Under the pieces are notes generated by a model. That model saw only the letters and a program-made list of their open reading frames with translations, was not told where the DNA came from and did not search any database. A stretch of DNA of 64,000 nt from CAYPNP01 sp964412195 (GTDB taxonomy: Bacteria > Acidobacteriota > JAAYUB01): positions 1 through 64,000 of the forward strand of contig CAYPNP010000001.1 of assembly GCA_964412195.1 (NCBI GenBank), in the 5' to 3' direction. Position numbers and translations under genes: made by a program. This document shows, piece by piece, positions 21,899 to 30,696 of this stretch (position 1 is the first letter of the stretch; each line of letters opens with the position of its first letter).

Positions 21899-22489
21899 AT
21901 GGACGACCGGAAGACTCTATCTTCATTTGTCTGCACCCGCCGCCGGCTGGGGGGGCTGGCGGTGGGCGTTTTTTGGATGATCTCCGCCATGTTGGCGTTC
22001 TCATTTCCTGTCTCGCCTCCCGCCGCCGCTATTCCTGCTATCGGGGATCCGCAGTCTGAAAAGGCCGCGGATCCTCCCGCCATCGCCCCGGAAGCGAAGC
22101 CGGCGCCGCCGGCGGACCCCGCGGCCGCGCTGGCCGAGCGGTGGGGCGTCCGGGTGGAATCCCTCCGGCTCAGCGCCAACGGCTACATGCTGGACTTCCG
22201 CTTCCGGGTGCTGGACGCGGCCAAGGCCGCGCCGCTGTTCGACCAGAAGGCCAAGACCTATCTGCTGGACCAGACCAGCGGGGCCCAGATGTACGTGCCC
22301 GCGTCCCCCAAGATCGGGGCGATGCGGTCGTCAGGCAAGACGATCCTGCCGGACCGGGTGTACTTCGTGATCTTCGCCAACCCTGCCTGCTACATCAAGG
22401 CCGGCAACAAGGCGACGGTGGTCATCGGGGACTTCCGGGCGGAAGACATCCCGGTGGGAGACCTGGGCGGGCCCGGCGTGACATATTGA
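21899..22489 (+). CDS. Small secreted protein of unknown function (cassette 1)
   Basis: The 196-residue protein has an N-terminal hydrophobic signal/anchor (about 17-45), a Pro/Ala-rich linker (about 46-78) and a C-terminal domain of about 115 residues. The domain starts GVRVESLRLSANGYMLDFRF and continues through RVLDAAKAAPLFDQKAKTYL, SPKIGAMRSSGKT and YFVIFANPACYIKAGNKATVVIGDF. A paralogue sits at the same place in cassette 2 (42880-43386), so it is probably part of the system. I do not recognise the family. It lies 9 bp upstream of the protease gene and follows subunit C by 76 bp. Confidence 0.75.
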   Translation: MDDRKTLSSFVCTRRRLGGLAVGVFWMISAMLAFSFPVSPPAAAIPAIGDPQSEKAADPPAIAPEAKPAPPADPAAALAERWGVRVESLRLSANGYMLDFRFRVLDAAKAAPLFDQKAKTYLLDQTSGAQMYVPASPKIGAMRSSGKTILPDRVYFVIFANPACYIKAGNKATVVIGDFRAEDIPVGDLGGPGVTY

Positions 22490-22498
22490 GGTGAATCC

Positions 22499-24277
22499 AT
22501 GAAAATCGAGCGCCGCGCGACCCGGCTGATCCTCGTGCTGGCCTTGGCAGGCATGACCAGCGCCCTCCGGGCCGGCGGGATATCGCCGTCGCTGCAGGCT
22601 TACCTGGCCTCGGTGTCCCCCCGCGACACGGTGCCGGTCATCATCCGGTTCGATTCCGCTGTAGCATTGAAGCCGCCCCCGGGCGACCGCGCCGACCTCC
22701 CCGCGCACCGGCGGGAGTTGGTGGAGGGTCTGCGCGGGCAGGCGGTGACCGCGCAGGCGCCGCTCCTGGGCTATTTCTCCCAGGCCCGGATCCAACGGTA
22801 CCGAAGCCTTTGGATCAGCAACAGCCTGGCGGCCGGCGTGCCGGCGTGGCGCGTGCCCGAGATCGCCGCCATGGCGGGCGTGCGGGAGGTTGGGCTGGAT
22901 TCCGTGCTCCGCCTCGGCGATGCGGCCTCCGCCGCGGTGAGCCCCGTGGGGTGGAACCTGAATGCCCTGCACGTCCCGGATCTTTGGGACATGGGCATCG
23001 AGGGGCAGGGCGTGGTTGTGGCCAGCCTGGACAGCGGCGTGGACGTCCGCCACGCCGACCTCGCGCCCCGCTACCGGGGAGGAGGGAACAGCTGGTACGA
23101 TCCCCACGGCCAGCACGCCACGCCCCATGACGCCAACGGCCACGGCACCCAGGTGATGGGCCTGATCCTGGGAGGTGACGCCGGCGGCACGGCCATCGGC
23201 GTGGCGCCGGGGGCCCGCTGGATCGCCGCGAAGATCTTCGACGACGCCGGACAGGCGTCGCTCAGCGACATCCACCTCAGCTTCCAGTGGGTCCTCGACC
23301 CCGACGGGACGCCCGCCACCGACGACGCGCCCGACATCGTCAACAACTCCTGGGACCTGCTCGGGAGCACCAACCTCTGCCTGGATGAATTCCAGGCCGA
23401 CCTGGCAGCGCTCTGGTCCGCCGGCATGGCCGTCGTCTTCGCGGCGGGCAACGACGGGCCCGCCCCCGCTACCAGCCTCAGCCCCGCCAACGATCCGTCG
23501 GTCTTCCCGGTGGGCGCGGTCACGGACGGGCTGACCGTGGCCCTGTTCAGCAGCCGGGGCCCCTCGGCGTGCGACGGCGGGATCTTCCCGGCTGCAGTGG
23601 CCCCGGGCGTCAGCCTCCTCACCGCCGACCTGACCTTCGGCGGCCTGTTCCCGCAGGCCACCACGTACGTCTCGGGGACGTCCTTCGCCGCGCCGATGGC
23701 GAGCGGCGTGCTGGCCCTGCTACGGGCCGCCTTCCCCCGGGAGGGCGCGGACGGCCTCCTGGCGGTCCTGCGCCAGTCGGCCGAGGACCTTGGGACCGTC
23801 GGGCCCGACAACGACTACGGGCACGGCCTGGTCGACGCCCTGCAGGCCTACGTCCTGCTCCTGAGCCAGACCGAGGGCGCCGACCAGGACCACGACGGCT
23901 ACTTCACCGGCGGCGGCGACTCGGTCGACTGCGACGACCAGGACCCCACCGTCCATCCGAACGCGCCGGAGGTGAAGCACGACGGGATCGACCAGGACTG
24001 CAACGGCTGGGACCTGACCATCGACGTGCAGCAGGCGGTCTACCGGCCGTCGAAGGACACGCTCTCCGTGAGCGCCACCAGCGCGCTCTTGGCGTCGGGC
24101 GCCATCAAGGGCTCCGGGCTGACGCTGGTCGGCTACGGGCCGATGACCCGGCGGGTGAAAAAGGGGCAGGTCTGGTGGGAAATCACCGTCAAGAAGGTCC
24201 GGAACGATCCGGGGAGCGTGACCGTCTCCGGCGTCGAGGGCAGCGCCGCCGCCCCCACCACTCTTTCAAAACGTTGA
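22499..24277 (+). CDS. Secreted subtilisin-like (S8) serine protease with MopE-type metal-binding motif (cassette 1)
   Basis: The 592-residue protein has a signal peptide (about 1-25), an inhibitor-like propeptide region (about 40-140) and an S8 catalytic domain. The triad is D178 (SLDSGVD), H215 (NGHGTQV) and S395 (GTSFAAP), with oxyanion-hole N318 (AAGN). After the catalytic domain comes a MopE-type putative metal-binding motif (about 460-505), DCDDQDPTVHPNAPE then GIDQDCNG. A short beta-domain follows. MopE-family motifs are named after a copper-binding protein of methanotrophs, which fits the copper theme without proving it. The protease may mature the dockerin/MCO proteins. The last codons run into the octamer repeat at 24271. 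Confidence 0.9.
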   Translation: MKIERRATRLILVLALAGMTSALRAGGISPSLQAYLASVSPRDTVPVIIRFDSAVALKPPPGDRADLPAHRRELVEGLRGQAVTAQAPLLGYFSQARIQRYRSLWISNSLAAGVPAWRVPEIAAMAGVREVGLDSVLRLGDAASAAVSPVGWNLNALHVPDLWDMGIEGQGVVVASLDSGVDVRHADLAPRYRGGGNSWYDPHGQHATPHDANGHGTQVMGLILGGDAGGTAIGVAPGARWIAAKIFDDAGQASLSDIHLSFQWVLDPDGTPATDDAPDIVNNSWDLLGSTNLCLDEFQADLAALWSAGMAVVFAAGNDGPAPATSLSPANDPSVFPVGAVTDGLTVALFSSRGPSACDGGIFPAAVAPGVSLLTADLTFGGLFPQATTYVSGTSFAAPMASGVLALLRAAFPREGADGLLAVLRQSAEDLGTVGPDNDYGHGLVDALQAYVLLLSQTEGADQDHDGYFTGGGDSVDCDDQDPTVHPNAPEVKHDGIDQDCNGWDLTIDVQQAVYRPSKDTLSVSATSALLASGAIKGSGLTLVGYGPMTRRVKKGQVWWEITVKKVRNDPGSVTVSGVEGSAAAPTTLSKR

Positions 24278-24320
24278 AACGTTGGAACGTTCCAACGTGT
24301 CAACGTTTCAACGTTCCAAC
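24271..24320. repeat. CGTTGGAA/TTCCAACG octamer palindrome between convergent genes
   Basis: Copies of the 8-bp unit run in both orientations and give a self-complementary block that fills the 45-bp gap between the protease and cytochrome genes. It could act as a bidirectional terminator hairpin. Confidence 0.7.
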
Positions 24321-24322
24321 AA

Positions 24323-26008
24323 TCAGTAACTCACCCAATCGCTCTTCCGGATCAGCGGCGGCTGCGGGCCGGGGCCGAGCTGGACGATGTAGCATCCCTT
24401 GGCGGCGAAGCGCTGCCCGGGGCCGAAGCTGAGCCGGGGATAGAGGGTGATGGTGAAAAACTGGTCCCGCATCATGTCCATCAGGTCCAGGAAGTAGTCG
24501 CGGTAGAAATTCCGCCGCATCCGCATGAAGACCTCGGACAGCATCCAGCCCAGAAAGTACATCTTGGCCTGGACGACCGGCCGGTCGAAAGGGATGTTCC
24601 GGATCCGCAACCATTGCCGCAGGGCGTTCTGCTTCGCCTTCATCTCGTCCGGCAGGCCGTAGGGGTAGGTGACGTACGCCCGCCCCCGCAGGGATTCCGG
24701 CACGCTCTGCCAGTTCTCCTGCAGGAGGCTCGCGGAGACGAAGATCGCGCGCGGCTGGCCCGTGGCGAGCTGGCCGAGGGCGCCGGCTTCCACCAGGTCC
24801 TCCGGCCCGAGCCACACCGCCAGCATCGCCCCGGGGTGGTCCCGCGCGATGTCGGCCCACATCCCTGCCGTCGGCGGCATCCCGGTGTACTCGACCATGA
24901 CCGGCTCCGGGAAGCGGCCGATTCTCCGGCGCGCGTCGGCCGTCGCCTCGGCCAGCCGCTGGCCGTCGGAACCCGGGCGGTACACCTGGACGACGGGCGT
25001 CCCCGGGGGAATGTCCGGCAGCTGCGGCAGGTAGCGGGCCACGGCTTCGCCTTCCTGGGCCAGGCCCTTGGAAAAATAGAGCGTGTACCAGTCGCTGCCG
25101 GAGATCACGGGCCGGTCCGTGCAGGGCAGGATGCAGGGGAGCTGGTGGTCCTCGCAGAACCGGTGGACCGGCTCCCAGTCGCCGCTCACCATGCCGCCCA
25201 ACAGGACGAACGCCGGCTCCTTCCGGGAATACTCCTCCAGCTGGGCGGGCCAGCCGGAGCGGTCGCCCCTCAGCTCCCAGCGGTGCAGGACCCAGCGGCG
25301 CCAGGAGAGGTTCATCTCCTCGTCGAAGAAGGGGCCCTTGGCGGCCCGCTGCTCCTGCCAGCGGGACTGGGAGTTGTGGTCCCGGACGTGGGCCTCCAGG
25401 ACCGCCAGCATGGCGTCGCGGTCGGCCGCCGGCACGCCGTCGGAGACGACGGTGGCGAAGTGGATCTCCTGGTCGGTCACGCCCGGGGCGGTCTCCGCAG
25501 AGAGGTTCTTCAGGTAATAGATCAGGATGGCCATGTCCCGGTCGGCCAGGGTGTAGCGGGGCATCACCGGGAGGAGCTGCCGGTTGGGCGGGGCCAGGCC
25601 CAGCCGGATGGCTTCGGCCAGTGTCTCGTCGACGTAGGCCGGGCGGAGTTCCGTGCTGCGGAAGTTGGGCGGGACCTGCCCTTCGGGGGTGCGGGGGATC
25701 GGCGTGCCCCGGGCGAGGGGCTTGGACAGGTAGCCCCAGTTGACCGGCAGGGCCACGACGGTGCCCTCGGAGGCGCCCACGCCGCTGCGCAGGTGGCAGC
25801 TCTGGCAGCTGAAGGTGCGGCTGTCCACCGGGATGTCGCCCTGCACCACGGCCATCATGGGCTCGCCCGAGGGGAGGACGCCCTGGCGGTACATCCGCAT
25901 CCCAAGGCGCAGCGCCTCCGCGCGATCTAGGCCGGGGGGCGGTTCGGCCGCCCGGACGGCGAGCGCCATCAGGCAGAGTCCCAACGAAGCGGTGATCAGT
26001 TTTTTCAT
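24323..26008 (-). CDS. Cytochrome c fused to periplasmic-binding-protein-like domain (copy 1)
   Basis: The 561-residue exported protein has a signal peptide (about 1-21). The N-terminal monoheme cytochrome c domain has CQSCH (68-72), with M149 in VMPRY as the likely axial ligand. Residues ~185-520 resemble a type I periplasmic binding protein (Leu/Ile/Val-receptor-like): FATVVSDGVPAADRDAM, AFVLLGGMVSGDWEPVHRFC and IPCILPCTDRPV. The C-terminus ends ...KGCYIVQLGPGP. It should be a periplasmic or surface redox protein that may sense or bind a ligand. It is the last gene of the ten-gene minus operon, 35 bp after a Sco gene. A paralogue lies at 26622-28400. Confidence 0.85.
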   Translation of the reverse strand: MKKLITASLGLCLMALAVRAAEPPPGLDRAEALRLGMRMYRQGVLPSGEPMMAVVQGDIPVDSRTFSCQSCHLRSGVGASEGTVVALPVNWGYLSKPLARGTPIPRTPEGQVPPNFRSTELRPAYVDETLAEAIRLGLAPPNRQLLPVMPRYTLADRDMAILIYYLKNLSAETAPGVTDQEIHFATVVSDGVPAADRDAMLAVLEAHVRDHNSQSRWQEQRAAKGPFFDEEMNLSWRRWVLHRWELRGDRSGWPAQLEEYSRKEPAFVLLGGMVSGDWEPVHRFCEDHQLPCILPCTDRPVISGSDWYTLYFSKGLAQEGEAVARYLPQLPDIPPGTPVVQVYRPGSDGQRLAEATADARRRIGRFPEPVMVEYTGMPPTAGMWADIARDHPGAMLAVWLGPEDLVEAGALGQLATGQPRAIFVSASLLQENWQSVPESLRGRAYVTYPYGLPDEMKAKQNALRQWLRIRNIPFDRPVVQAKMYFLGWMLSEVFMRMRRNFYRDYFLDLMDMMRDQFFTITLYPRLSFGPGQRFAAKGCYIVQLGPGPQPPLIRKSDWVSY

Positions 26009-26043
26009 GCCTGGTCCATCTCGTTCCCGGCGGGGGCGCCGGT

Positions 26044-26622
26044 TCAGTGCTTTGCGATCAGCCGGTACTCGGCCAGCAGGTCCGAGGTGCCGACGAGGCC
26101 GCTGATCCGGACCCAGCGCGGATCGCCGGGCGCCTTGAGAAAAGTCAGGGGCCGGTGCTGCATCTTGTCATCCACATAGGCGTTGAACGCCTTCATGACC
26201 GCCAGGACGTCCTCCCGCCGGCCGGTGTAGAAGTCCCAGCCCGGCTTGGCCCCGTACCGCTCCAGGTAGCTCCTCAGGACTTCAGGCGAGTCGTTCTCGG
26301 GGTCGATGGAGATGGAGATCAGCCGGACGCCGGCCGCCTCGGGGCCGAGCTTGCGCTGGAGGTTGGCGAAACCCGCCGACATCACCGGGCAGATGGTGGT
26401 GCAGGTGGAAAAGGCGAAATTGAGCAGGACCGGCCTGTCCGCGTTCAGCAGGGCGGGCAGCCGGACCTTGACGCCCGCCTGGCTGACGAGGCTCACGTCC
26501 GGAACGGCGTAGGATTCGACGGTCCGCTGGTACCGGGCGGGGCCCTGGCCGAGGGCCAGCCCGGCGAGGAGGAGGCAGGCGGACAGCCAGCCGGCCGGTT
26601 TTCGCAGTTTTCGTTCGCGCAT
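26044..26622 (-). CDS. Sco1/SenC-family copper chaperone with intact CxxxC (copy 1)
   Basis: The 192-residue protein has an N-terminal signal/anchor (about 10-27) and a thioredoxin-like Sco domain. The copper site is complete: C74 and C78 in FSTCTTICPVM, and H156 in MQHRPLTFL. Family knowledge: Sco proteins deliver or reduce copper for cytochrome oxidase and other cuproenzymes. I choose the ATG at 26622, which overlaps the stop of the upstream cytochrome gene (TGATG); an ATG 15 bp earlier is possible. The gene sits between the two cytochrome fusions, so its client may be an MCO subunit of the flanking cassettes rather than an oxidase of the respiratory chain, which is not encoded here. Confidence 0.9.
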   Translation of the reverse strand: MRERKLRKPAGWLSACLLLAGLALGQGPARYQRTVESYAVPDVSLVSQAGVKVRLPALLNADRPVLLNFAFSTCTTICPVMSAGFANLQRKLGPEAAGVRLISISIDPENDSPEVLRSYLERYGAKPGWDFYTGRREDVLAVMKAFNAYVDDKMQHRPLTFLKAPGDPRWVRISGLVGTSDLLAEYRLIAKH

Positions 26623-28400
26623 CAATGGATCACCCATTCGCTTTTTTTCACCAGCACCGGCGGGGCGGCGCCGGTGAGCTGGACGACGTAGCAGCCCTTG
26701 ACGGCGTACCGCTGCCCGAAGCCGAACGTCACCCTGGGGTAGGCGGCGACGGCGTAGTCCTGGTCCCGGGACATGTCGATCCCCTCCATGAAGTAGTCCC
26801 GGTAGAACCAGCTGCGCATCTCCATCAGGGCCATGGACAGCATCCAGCCCAGGAAATACATGTTGGATTGGATGACGGGATGGTCGTATTCGATCTTTTT
26901 GGACTTCAGCCAGATCTTGACGCCGAGGTCGATCCGCTTCTTATCCTGGGGCAGGTTGTAGGGGAAGGTCAGGAAGGTGAACGGGCGGATCCGCGGCGGC
27001 ACCGCGGCCAGTTCGTCCCCCTGCAGGCTGGAGGAGGCGAGGACCATCTTCGGCCGGTCCGGGGCGTCGGCCAGGGCGGCCAGGCCGGCGAGGTCCGGCG
27101 CCTGCAGCCAGGCCACCACGACGGCGCCGGCGCGGGTGCGCGCGAATTCCCGCCAGAAGCCCCCGTCCGCCGGCTGCGCGTCCCGCAGGACCACGGTTTC
27201 CGGGGCATCGCGCCCGGACTTGCGCCAGGCTTCCAGGAACGCCTCGGAGAGCCTCTGCTCCTTCGGGCCGTCGCGCCGCACCAGCACAACCCGGGCCGGG
27301 GCGGCGGCCTCCGGGAGGCCGGCGAGATAGAAGGCGGCCGTCTCCCCCTCCTGGTAGAGCCCCTTGGAGAGGTACAGCGTGTAGCGGTCCCTGTCGGAGA
27401 TGACCGGGAAGTCGGTGATGGGGAAAATGCAGGGGATCTGGTTTTCCTCGCAGAACTCGTGGATCGGCCGCCAGTCCAGGGTGCTGATCCCGCTGAGCAG
27501 GGCGAAGACGGGCGCCTGGCGGTAGTAGCCCTCGAGCTGGGCGCGCCAGGTGGCCGGCGGGCCCTTCAGCTCCCAGCGGTCCAGCAGCAGCCGGCGGTAG
27601 GACTGGTACATCTGCTCCATCTCGAAGCTGCCCCGTTCCGCCCGGACCTCGTCGTGCCGGCTCAGCGACCCGCGGTCGGCGATGTAGCCCTCCAGGACGG
27701 AAAGCATGGCCTTCCGGTCGGCCTCCGGCACCTCTTCGGTGATCACCGTGGCGAAACGGAGGGTCTTCTCGTCGACGCCGGGCGAGAATTCCCGGTTCAG
27801 GTGGCTGAGGTAATAGATCAGGACCGCCATGGACCGGTCGTCCAGCTGATAGCGGGGCATGGCCACGTTCAGCGTGACGCCGGCCGGCGTGATCCCCTCG
27901 CGGATGGCGCGGGCCAGCGTCTCGTGGGTGTAGGCCGGGCGGACGTCCCAGGTGCGGAACACCTCCGGGATGTCCTCGCGCTTGCTGCGGAGCAGGGCCT
28001 GTTCCTTGGGATAGGGCTTGAAGAGCAACGGCCCCGTGATCGGCAGCTTGACGAGGTTGCCGTCCGACGAGCCGAGCCCGCTCCGCTGGTGGCAGCTCAT
28101 GCAGGAGAAGGCCCGGCCGTCGACGGGCAGGTCGCCCTGGACCGTGGCCTGGACGTATTCGCCGGAGGGCAGGAGGCCCTCCCGGTACAGCCGTTCGCCC
28201 AGGCGCATGGCCTCGGTGGCCGGGTAGCCGGCGACGGTCTCCGTCGCCGGGCTCTCATCCGGCCGGGATCCGGCGGCCCCGAAACAGGCCAGCAGGCCCA
28301 GCGCCGCCAGGAACCAGCCGGCACAACGGACCCGGGCGCCGGCGGCCGGGGCCGGTCGGCGGGAGGAACGGTCTGCGGATCGCGTGGAGTTCTGTTTCAT
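26622..28400 (-). CDS. Cytochrome c fused to periplasmic-binding-protein-like domain (copy 2), possible lipoprotein
   Basis: This 592-residue paralogue of the downstream cytochrome fusion has heme motif CMSCH (100-104), probable axial M181 (AMPRY) and a type I periplasmic-binding-like region (about 215-560) with LDWRPIHEFCEENQIPCIFP. The N-terminus is longer (about 25 charged residues) and ends in LLACFG, a possible lipobox with C39. The start ATG overlaps the stop of the preceding Sco gene by 4 bp (ATGA), so translation is probably coupled. Two diverged copies in one operon, each paired with a Sco gene, suggest duplication of a Sco-cytochrome unit. Confidence 0.85.
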   Translation of the reverse strand: MKQNSTRSADRSSRRPAPAAGARVRCAGWFLAALGLLACFGAAGSRPDESPATETVAGYPATEAMRLGERLYREGLLPSGEYVQATVQGDLPVDGRAFSCMSCHQRSGLGSSDGNLVKLPITGPLLFKPYPKEQALLRSKREDIPEVFRTWDVRPAYTHETLARAIREGITPAGVTLNVAMPRYQLDDRSMAVLIYYLSHLNREFSPGVDEKTLRFATVITEEVPEADRKAMLSVLEGYIADRGSLSRHDEVRAERGSFEMEQMYQSYRRLLLDRWELKGPPATWRAQLEGYYRQAPVFALLSGISTLDWRPIHEFCEENQIPCIFPITDFPVISDRDRYTLYLSKGLYQEGETAAFYLAGLPEAAAPARVVLVRRDGPKEQRLSEAFLEAWRKSGRDAPETVVLRDAQPADGGFWREFARTRAGAVVVAWLQAPDLAGLAALADAPDRPKMVLASSSLQGDELAAVPPRIRPFTFLTFPYNLPQDKKRIDLGVKIWLKSKKIEYDHPVIQSNMYFLGWMLSMALMEMRSWFYRDYFMEGIDMSRDQDYAVAAYPRVTFGFGQRYAVKGCYVVQLTGAAPPVLVKKSEWVIH

Positions 28401-28984
28401 GGGGCGCCGACTCCCAGTTCTTTCATCAGGTCCTTCGTGCTCATCAGCCCGTGGATCCGGATCCAGCGGCCCTCGCCGGGCAGCCAGAGGAAGGTCAGCG
28501 GCGTGTGCTTGTCCATCTTGTCGGCCACGTAGGCGTCGAAGGCGCGCATGACGCTGACCACGTCCTTGCGCGAGCCGGTCAGGAAATCCCAGCCGGGCCG
28601 GGCGCCGTAGCGCTGGAGGTAGTCCTTCATGAGCTCGGGGGTATCGTACTCGGGATCGATGGAGATCGAAATCAGCCAGACCTTCCCCGCGTCGGGCCCC
28701 AGCTTGCGCTGCAGGTTGGCGAAGCCGGCGGCGATCAGGGGATAGACGGTGGTGCAGGTGGTGTAATTGAGGGCGAGGGCCACCGGCTTCCCGGAGGCGG
28801 CGATGTCCTTGAATTGGACCTTCGTCCGGTCCTGGCTCAGGAGGGTGATGTCGGGAGGCTTGTAGGCCTCCACCGTCCGCTGGTATCTGGGCGGGGACTG
28901 GCCGCGCAAGGCGCCCCCGCCGGGGGCGAGCAGACAGGCCAGTCCGCAGGCCAGGAACAGGAAGGGTCGCCGGAAACCCATCAT
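28397..28984 (-). CDS. Sco1/SenC-family protein with one copper cysteine replaced by tyrosine (copy 2)
   Basis: The 195-residue Sco-like protein has a signal peptide (about 1-29). The CxxxC motif reads C77-TTV-Y81 (YTTCTTVYPL): the second Cys codon is TAT instead of TGT/TGC, one base change. The distal His is present (H160, MDKHTPLTFL). Without the second thiol, normal Cu(I)/Cu(II) binding by two Cys and one His is unlikely, so it may have a redox, regulatory or altered metal role. The fold and the rest of the sequence are well conserved, which argues against recent decay. The start is ATG 28984 after GAGGTG, 10 bp after the preceding gene. Confidence 0.9.
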   Translation of the reverse strand: MMGFRRPFLFLACGLACLLAPGGGALRGQSPPRYQRTVEAYKPPDITLLSQDRTKVQFKDIAASGKPVALALNYTTCTTVYPLIAAGFANLQRKLGPDAGKVWLISISIDPEYDTPELMKDYLQRYGARPGWDFLTGSRKDVVSVMRAFDAYVADKMDKHTPLTFLWLPGEGRWIRIHGLMSTKDLMKELGVGAP

Positions 28985-28994
28985 TCACGCACCT

Positions 28995-29999
28995 CTAGCC
29001 GAACAGGATGAACGAGCCGAACACTACCGGCCAGGTCGACAGGCCGACGAACGCCAGTGCGAGCGCCAGCCCGAGCACCAGCCAGGTCCGCTCGACGCGG
29101 CCGATCTCCGCCGCCAGAGACGGCACCCGTTTCAGGGGCTGGAAGAGCCCGGGCAGCGCCCCGAAGAGCGTGCCCGCGAACAGCGAGAGGAACAGCGGGT
29201 AGCCGATGAAGCGGAACTGGCTCTGGAGGATGTCGAACGGGCAGTGATGGGTCGGCATTTCATAGATGTAGAGCGAGATGAAGGAAATCACCGACGCCAT
29301 CGCCACGAAGAAAAAAACCGCCGCCGCCGCCGCGTGCAGGTACCGCAGGAACCCCCGCCGGCTCGCCAGGCAGAGCGCGGCGGTGGCGACCAGCGCCGCG
29401 GCGCACAGGTAGAAGGCCCACATCATCGGCCGGGCCGGCAGCCCCGCCAGCTCCGCGGCGACGCCGCTCTCCCCCTCGCTGAAGAGGGAGCCGCAGCAGG
29501 AGGTGATGATCTCGGGCTGCAGCCCCAGGAAGTACCGGAGCTGCAGGTAGAAATCCAGCCCGGCCAGGGGCAGCACCGCCAGCAGGGCCGGGTACTTCAG
29601 CCGTACGAGCGGGGTGTCCTCGGCGCGCTGGTCGAGGCGATTCGCCGCCAGCCAGGCGGCGCAGACGAAGAACAGGGCGATCTTCAGGCCCAGCGCCGCC
29701 CACCCGACCGGGTTCGCGTTGAGGGACCCGGTCGCGCACATGGCGCCGACGAAGAGGGGGTGGATGTCGTCGACAGTGTAGATATAGAGGAAGACAGACA
29801 TCACTTCGAAGCCGAACGCGTAGCTCAGCAGGGTGGAGACCAGGTACGTTTTCCGCTCCAGCAGCAGCTGGCCCTCGCTGCTGCTTCCCCGGTCCCAGCG
29901 GGCCATGATCCGCACCCCCAGCGCGCCGCCGTAAGCCATGAGGAGGAGCACGATGCCCGACCCCGCCAGCAGGGCCAGAATTCCCGGGTGGAGGATCAT
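28995..29999 (-). CDS. Polytopic membrane protein with Cys-Cys and HHCPFD motifs
   Basis: The 334-residue inner-membrane protein has about eight membrane segments. Two features stand out: a CC pair in an outward-looking loop (TSCCGSLFSEGE) and a THHCPFDILQSQFRFIGYP segment near the sixth/seventh helix. Cysteines and histidines so placed could bind copper or take part in thiol chemistry. The start ATG overlaps the stop of the ATPase gene by 4 bp, so it is translated with the ABC transporter. I recall similar HHCPF-type membrane proteins beside NosL and Sco genes but cannot name a characterised family. Its role may be copper or thiol handling at the membrane. Confidence 0.75.
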   Translation of the reverse strand: MILHPGILALLAGSGIVLLLMAYGGALGVRIMARWDRGSSSEGQLLLERKTYLVSTLLSYAFGFEVMSVFLYIYTVDDIHPLFVGAMCATGSLNANPVGWAALGLKIALFFVCAAWLAANRLDQRAEDTPLVRLKYPALLAVLPLAGLDFYLQLRYFLGLQPEIITSCCGSLFSEGESGVAAELAGLPARPMMWAFYLCAAALVATAALCLASRRGFLRYLHAAAAAVFFFVAMASVISFISLYIYEMPTHHCPFDILQSQFRFIGYPLFLSLFAGTLFGALPGLFQPLKRVPSLAAEIGRVERTWLVLGLALALAFVGLSTWPVVFGSFILFG

Positions 30000-30688
30000 G
30001 GCGCCGGGACTCCTTCCAGCCGGCCGTCCCGCATGGCGATCGTCTTGTGCACGAAGGAGTGGTCGTAGATGAGCGGGTCGTGCGTGGCGATGAGGATGGT
30101 TTTCCCGTCCCGGTTCAGGTCCTGCAGGATGCCCATCAGCTCGCCGGCCAGCGGCCGGTCGAGGTGGGCGGTGGGCTCGTCGGCCACCAGGATGTCCGGC
30201 TCGTTGACCAGGGCCCGGGCGATGGCCGCCCGCTGCTGCTCGCCGCCGGAGAGCTTGCTGACTTTCAGGTGGCGCCGCCGGGTCAGGTCCAGCAGCCGGA
30301 GGACGTGCTCGAGCCGGCGCTCCATCTCCCGCCCCGACATGGCCAGGGGGTAGAGGGGCAGGAGGATGTTCTCCTGGAGGGAGAGGTCGCGGATCAGGTT
30401 GTACTGCTGGAAGATGAACCCGAACGTCCGCCGCCGGATGGCGGCCAGGAACCGCTCGGGCAGGCGGGCCACGTCGCGCCCGCCGACCTCCACCCCGCCC
30501 GACGTGGGCCGCGTCATGCACCCGATGATGCTGAGCAGGGTGGTCTTGCCGGAACCGCTGGGCCCCTTCAGGACGACGACCTCGCCGCGCACGACGTCCA
30601 GGGAAATCCCGTCCACCGCCCGGACTTCATCCGGCTGCCGGGCGTTGTATACCTTCGTCACTTCGCGGGCGCGGATCAGCTCGTCCAC
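29996..30688 (-). CDS. ABC transporter ATPase (LolD/MacB-like)
   Basis: The start is GTG 30688 after GAGGTG, giving 230 residues. All nucleotide-binding motifs are visible: Walker A GPSGSGKTT, Q-loop FIFQQYN, signature LSGGEQQR, Walker B ILVADEP and the switch His in ATHD. Sequence and length match the LolD/MacB/FtsE branch, which powers mechanotransmission or lipoprotein-release systems rather than import. It pairs with the permease encoded 8 bp upstream (30697-31854). Confidence 0.93.
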   Translation of the reverse strand: MDELIRAREVTKVYNARQPDEVRAVDGISLDVVRGEVVVLKGPSGSGKTTLLSIIGCMTRPTSGGVEVGGRDVARLPERFLAAIRRRTFGFIFQQYNLIRDLSLQENILLPLYPLAMSGREMERRLEHVLRLLDLTRRRHLKVSKLSGGEQQRAAIARALVNEPDILVADEPTAHLDRPLAGELMGILQDLNRDGKTILIATHDPLIYDHSFVHKTIAMRDGRLEGVPAP

Positions 30689-30696
30689 GGCGCACC

